DNA of 16,146 nt from Pseudomonas sp. UBA4617 (GTDB lineage: Bacteria; Pseudomonadota; Gammaproteobacteria; Pseudomonadales; Pseudomonadaceae): assembly GCF_002386445.1 (NCBI RefSeq), contig NZ_DGIR01000047.1, positions 1 through 16,146 on the forward strand, given 5' to 3'. Below, piece after piece: positions 13,842 through 16,146 of the stretch. Within the stretch, counting starts at the first letter, position 1, and each line of letters starts with the position of its first letter. Position numbers and translations under genes: made by a program. A model generated the notes under the pieces. The model ran no database searches and was not told the origin of the DNA. It worked only from the letters and a program-made list of their open reading frames with translations.

Positions 13842-13861
13842 GACGAATGAGAATCAAAATC
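13842..13861 (-). promoter_or_regulatory. Fur-box-like site upstream of fpvGHJKCDEF
   Basis: AATGAGAATCAAAATC (13846-13861) matches 13 of the last 16 positions of the 19-bp Fur consensus GATAATGATAATCATTATC; the first three positions do not match. It lies about 60-80 bp before the fpvG ATG, where a promoter is expected. Fur with Fe(II) would block the operon when iron is plentiful. No TAAAT-N16-CGT PvdS box was found in this leader. Confidence 0.6.
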
Positions 13862-13884
13862 CTGCCGTTTTAAATGCAAGTAAA

Positions 13885-13897
13885 TGTTTCAGAAACA
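13885..13897. promoter_or_regulatory. Perfect short palindrome upstream of fpvG
   Basis: TGTTTC-A-GAAACA is a 6-bp perfect inverted repeat around one base, about 25 bp upstream of the Fur-like site. It could be a regulator half-site pair in the fpvG promoter. It could also be part of the T-rich tail following the pvdA terminator. No regulator is recognised. Confidence 0.35.
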
Positions 13898-13901
13898 CCA
13901 A

Positions 13902-13934
13902 GGCCGGCCTGAGGCGTATTGCCCCGGGCCGGCC
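13902..13934 (-). terminator. Terminator-like hairpin after pvdA
   Basis: GGCCGGCC (13902-13909) pairs with GGCCGGCC (13927-13934). The stem continues inward through TG/CG and GGC/GCC with one A-C mismatch to a 5-nt loop, about 13 pairs in total. Read on the minus strand it starts 20 bp after the pvdA stop and is followed by TTGGTGTTTCTG, a weak T-tract. It should separate pvdA from the fpv operon. Confidence 0.6.
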
Positions 13935-13954
13935 AAGCTGTAGCAAGCAGCGGT

Positions 13955-15289
13955 TCAGGCGCGGGTCAGCGCGACCGCCGCCTGCTGCCTGCCGTGCAGC
14001 TGGGCCAGGTCCTGGTACAGCGCGCGGCCGATCTCTGCAGCACGCGCCGGTAGCACCGAGAGCAGGGTGTCGCTCAGGCCATGGCTGTTTTCGCAGAAGC
14101 CTTGCAGGTACACCGACGCCTGCAGGTCCGGGCTGGCCAGTACGCGGTAGTTGCGGTCGACCGTGAAATCGTCCAGGTAGCCGGCCAGCGGTGCCAGCAG
14201 GTCACGGTGCGAGCGGCGTTCGTAGCCGGTGGCGAGGATCACGGCGTCATAGCGGTGGGTCTGCTGCTGGCCGGTGGCCAGGTCGCGCAGGGTCAGCTCC
14301 AGCCCAGCGTGGGTGGCCAGCACCGTTTCCACCAGGCGTCGGCACAGGACGTTGTGACGGTACTGATGGGCCACTTTCTGCCGATAGAGGATGCCGTAGA
14401 TGCGCTCGATCAGGTTGAGGTCGACCACCGAGTAGTTGGTGTTGTGGTATTCGCCGAGCAGCTTGCGGCGTTGGTCGGCCGGCTCGTTGTAGACCAGGTC
14501 GGTATAGTCCGGGGCGAAGATCTCGTTGACGAACGGGCTGTCATCGGCAGGCTTGAGCGCTGAGCCGCGCAGAATCATGTCGACCTTGACCGACGGGTAG
14601 CTGTCGTTGAGGTCGATGAACGCCTCTGCAGCACTCTGGCCTGACCCGATCACGGCAATACGCATTGGCGCGCCGCTGGTGCACGGCAGCTTGTCCAGGC
14701 TGCTGAGGTACTGGGAATGGTGGAATACTCGCGGGTCATCCGTGAATGCTGCGAACTTCTCCGGAATTTTCGGAGTGCCGCCGCTGCCGACCACAACCGA
14801 ACGGGTGCGGCGGCTGTATTCGCGGCCTTGTACGTCACGCGAGACCAGGCGCAGGTGATCGACCCGGCCCGCCTGCACTTCCGGTTCGATACGCAGCACC
14901 TCCTCGCCATACACCGCCTGGGTAGCGAAGTGCTCGGCGGCCCAGCGCAGGTAGTCGTTGTACTCGAGGCGGCAGGGGTAGAAGGTGCCGAGGTTGATGA
15001 AGTCGGCCAGGCGCTGCTTCTGATGCAGGTAATTGACGAAGCTGTAGGGGCTGGTGGGGTTGCGCAGCGATACCAGATCCTTGAGGAACGAGATCTGCAG
15101 CTCGCTCTGGGTCGCCAGGGTTTCACCGTGCCAGCGGTAGTCCTGCTGCTTGTCGATGAACAGTGCATCGAGGGCATGGCCCTGAGACTCGGCGAGTTCT
15201 TCCAGGGCGATGGCCAGGGCCAGGTTGGAAGGGCCGAAACCCACGCCGATCAAGTCCCTGACAGTTTCCGTATGTGCAGACTGGCTCAT
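13955..15289 (-). CDS. pvdA: L-ornithine N5-monooxygenase PvdA (pyoverdine biosynthesis)
   Basis: 444 residues, full length for the family. It makes N5-hydroxyornithine from L-ornithine, NADPH and O2, the precursor of the hydroxamate iron ligands of pyoverdine. Visible motifs: FAD-binding GVGFGPSNLAL (15-25), substrate/flavin region with K70 in QISFLKDLVSLRNPTSPYSF, NADPH-binding GSGQSAAE (215-222), and LATGYERR (352-359). The ATG at 15289 follows GGAA at a usable distance. A perfect PvdS IS box lies about 77 bp upstream and a terminator-like hairpin follows the gene. It lies upstream of the fpv operon on the same strand. Confidence 0.97.
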   Translation of the reverse strand: MSQSAHTETVRDLIGVGFGPSNLALAIALEELAESQGHALDALFIDKQQDYRWHGETLATQSELQISFLKDLVSLRNPTSPYSFVNYLHQKQRLADFINLGTFYPCRLEYNDYLRWAAEHFATQAVYGEEVLRIEPEVQAGRVDHLRLVSRDVQGREYSRRTRSVVVGSGGTPKIPEKFAAFTDDPRVFHHSQYLSSLDKLPCTSGAPMRIAVIGSGQSAAEAFIDLNDSYPSVKVDMILRGSALKPADDSPFVNEIFAPDYTDLVYNEPADQRRKLLGEYHNTNYSVVDLNLIERIYGILYRQKVAHQYRHNVLCRRLVETVLATHAGLELTLRDLATGQQQTHRYDAVILATGYERRSHRDLLAPLAGYLDDFTVDRNYRVLASPDLQASVYLQGFCENSHGLSDTLLSVLPARAAEIGRALYQDLAQLHGRQQAAVALTRA

Positions 15290-15365
15290 GGCTGCGATTC
15301 CATAGTGGTCGAATGTGGACGCACGCCGGGAGTGAGCCGGCGCCTGCGTAGGTACATGGGTTGGA

Positions 15366-15390
15366 ACGAGCCGAACGCCCGGGAATTTAC
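15366..15390 (-). promoter_or_regulatory. PvdS-dependent IS box of pvdA
   Basis: On the minus strand GTAAATTCCC (15390 to 15381) contains the TAAAT element at 15389-15385. Sixteen bases separate it from CGT (15368-15366). This equals the PvdS consensus TAAAT-N16-CGT exactly. The transcript should start roughly at 15355-15360, giving a leader of about 70 nt for pvdA. Confidence 0.9.
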
Positions 15391-15420
15391 CAGTGGCCGC
15401 CTGCGCGATTGCAAGCCGGG

Positions 15421-15446
15421 GCTAAAGACCTGCGCCTGGCGGCCGA
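15421..15446 (+). promoter_or_regulatory. Candidate degenerate IS box upstream of the coiled-coil gene
   Basis: GCTAAAGACC (15421-15430) followed by CGA at 15444-15446: TAAAG, 16-nt spacer, CGA. Each element has one mismatch to TAAAT-N16-CGT, but spacing and the leading GCTAAA fit. It lies 45 bp before the ATG at 15492 and 31 bp from the divergent pvdA box. The CGT element is normally strict, so activity is uncertain. Confidence 0.4.
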
Positions 15447-15491
15447 TAGGCAGAACAGTCCAGGGACCATTTTTATTGCAGGGAGAAATAC

Positions 15492-15926
15492 ATGACCGCA
15501 ATCGCAGCAATCAGCGTCGGCAGCGCGGGCCAAGTGCCGGGCAGCACCTCCGGCGTCGCTGGCCAGGATGTGCAGAAGAGCGAAGAAAGCGGGGCCGGCA
15601 CCCAGGTCGACCTGTCGAAAGTGAACGCTGGCAGCAAAGCCAAAGGCGCCGAAGACAGCAGCGACAGTGCTGAACCTGCGCACATCAGGCAATTGCGCGA
15701 AATGATCAAGAAGTTGCAGAAACAGTTGGCCGACGAGCAGAAGCAACTGGCGCTGGTGATGGCTCAGAAAATGGAAGAAACCGCCAAGCTGGCCGCCATC
15801 AGCGCCAGGCAGGCGAGTATCGCCACGCTCAATGGTGAAATCCTGCAGGCCACCGCGCAGTTGCTCGAAGCACTGCAGAAGACCGGTGGCAGCAGCGCCG
15901 GCGGGATGGTCAGTACCCAGGCCTGA
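15492..15926 (+). CDS. Small coiled-coil protein of unknown function, divergent from pvdA
   Basis: 144 residues; I do not recognise a named family with confidence (the layout recalls FlxA-like small coiled-coil proteins). Residues 1-60 are Gly/Ser/Ala-rich and probably disordered. Residues 62-131 (from PAHIRQLREMIKKLQKQLAD to EILQATAQLLEALQK) form a long amphipathic helix with heptad leucines, very likely a coiled coil. No cysteines, no signal peptide, no membrane helix. The start is well supported by GCAGGGAG (15478-15485) before ATG 15492. It is divergent from pvdA across a 202-bp region with a possible second PvdS box, so it may respond to iron starvation. Composition matches the host. Confidence 0.82.
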   Translation: MTAIAAISVGSAGQVPGSTSGVAGQDVQKSEESGAGTQVDLSKVNAGSKAKGAEDSSDSAEPAHIRQLREMIKKLQKQLADEQKQLALVMAQKMEETAKLAAISARQASIATLNGEILQATAQLLEALQKTGGSSAGGMVSTQA

Positions 15927-15943
15927 CGCTGGGAACGGCCCGC

Positions 15944-15961
15944 GCGGGCAACGGCGCCCGC
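15944..15961 (+). terminator. Weak hairpin after the coiled-coil gene
   Basis: GCGGGC (15944-15949) pairs with GCCCGC (15956-15961) around AACGGC, 17 bp after the stop codon. The following bases are GC-rich, with only CCTTTC some 10 bases on, so it would be an imperfect terminator. An alternative fold uses GCCCGCGCGGGC at 15938-15949. Confidence 0.35.
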
Positions 15962-15988
15962 CTGGCCAGGGCCTTTCACGCGAGGCTC

Positions 15989-16018
15989 TTGTGGGAGCGA
16001 CTTATCCGCGATGAGGCC
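15989..16018. repeat. Degenerate REP-like sequence
   Basis: TTGTGGGAGCGACTTATCCG followed by CGATGAGGCC resembles the common Pseudomonas intergenic repeat that begins TGTGGGAGCGGCCTT and continues with CGCGATG. The hairpin symmetry is eroded. It sits in the 220-bp stretch after the coiled-coil gene. Confidence 0.5.
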
Positions 16019-16043
16019 CGCCCAGGCATCCGAGAGTTTTCAC

Positions 16044-16058
16044 TGAGAATGATATTCT
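16044..16058. promoter_or_regulatory. Fur-box-like site near the right edge
   Basis: TGAGAATGATATTCT matches 10 of 14 specified positions of the 7-1-7 Fur motif TGATAAT-n-ATTATCA. No gene start follows within the window. It may control a gene lying beyond 16146, or be a leftover of a decayed promoter. The orientation cannot be told from a near-palindrome. Confidence 0.45.
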
Positions 16059-16118
16059 GGGCTTGAGGGCGGGTAAGGGCCACCAGGTGTACGCCGGGAA
16101 AGTTGCAGCGCCTATCCG

Positions 16119-16146
16119 ATCGAGCGCCGCCCGCGCGGCGCTCGAT
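16119..16146. repeat. Perfect 12-bp inverted repeat at window end (P. putida intergenic repeat)
   Basis: ATCGAGCGCCGC (16119-16130) and GCGGCGCTCGAT (16135-16146) are perfect reverse complements around CCGC. GCGCCGCCCGCGCGGCGC is a common core in intergenic repeats of the P. putida group, as far as I recall. It may continue beyond the window. Without the flanking sequence it cannot be separated from a terminator. Confidence 0.65.

Noticed and set aside
13781..13879. 33-codon N-terminal extension of fpvG
   Set aside because: Would place coding sequence through the Fur-like site and lacks membrane or family features before MAKTAKKSK.
13871..13886. Repeated TAAATG on the plus strand as possible PvdS boxes
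   Set aside because: No CGT at 16-17 nt from either copy, and no plus-strand gene begins downstream.

Overview
This is a high-GC gamma-proteobacterial chromosome segment, almost certainly from a fluorescent Pseudomonas of the P. putida group. Three things point there: a P. putida-type REP sequence at the left edge, a related intergenic repeat at the right edge, and a pyoverdine (siderophore) locus with PvdS-type and Fur-type control sites. No rRNA, tRNA, CRISPR array, insertion sequence or prophage was seen.

Left part (1-4973): an accessory region. A pirin-like cupin protein (minus strand) is followed by an orphan type VI secretion effector of the PAAR + toxin-44 type. A putative immunity gene overlaps the effector's 3' end. 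The pair is visibly more AT-rich than its neighbours and ends at a bidirectional terminator shared with a convergent, secreted alpha/beta-hydrolase. That hydrolase is divergent from a LysR-family regulator. A small Cys-containing protein of unknown function follows.

Middle (4980-7724, plus strand): a PvdS iron-starvation box drives an MbtH-like protein, which is translationally coupled (GTGA overlap) to a type II thioesterase. Both are helpers of the pyoverdine peptide synthetases. Downstream, behind a long hairpin, lie an isochorismatase-family cysteine hydrolase and a DUF1615 lipoprotein. The lipoprotein probably starts at a CTG codon (CTGA overlap) and carries motifs like those of Slt-type lytic transglycosylases.

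Right part (7747-15926): on the minus strand, the complete eight-gene ferripyoverdine-processing operon fpvGHJK-fpvCDEF lies in the same gene order as in P. aeruginosa, behind a Fur-box-like site. Six of its seven junctions overlap. Upstream of it is pvdA (L-ornithine N5-monooxygenase) with a perfect TAAAT-N16-CGT PvdS box. Divergent from pvdA is a small coiled-coil protein with a degenerate PvdS box. The window closes with a REP-like remnant, a second Fur-like site and a 12-bp perfect inverted repeat.

Working together: PvdA supplies hydroxyornithine for the pyoverdine peptide. MbtH and the thioesterase support the synthetases. After ferripyoverdine is imported, FpvG/H/J/K reduce and release the iron in the periplasm, and FpvC/F with FpvD/E move iron to the cytoplasm. 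The least described elements are the toxin-44/immunity pair, the DUF1615 and isochorismatase-family genes tied to the siderophore locus, and the coiled-coil protein next to pvdA.
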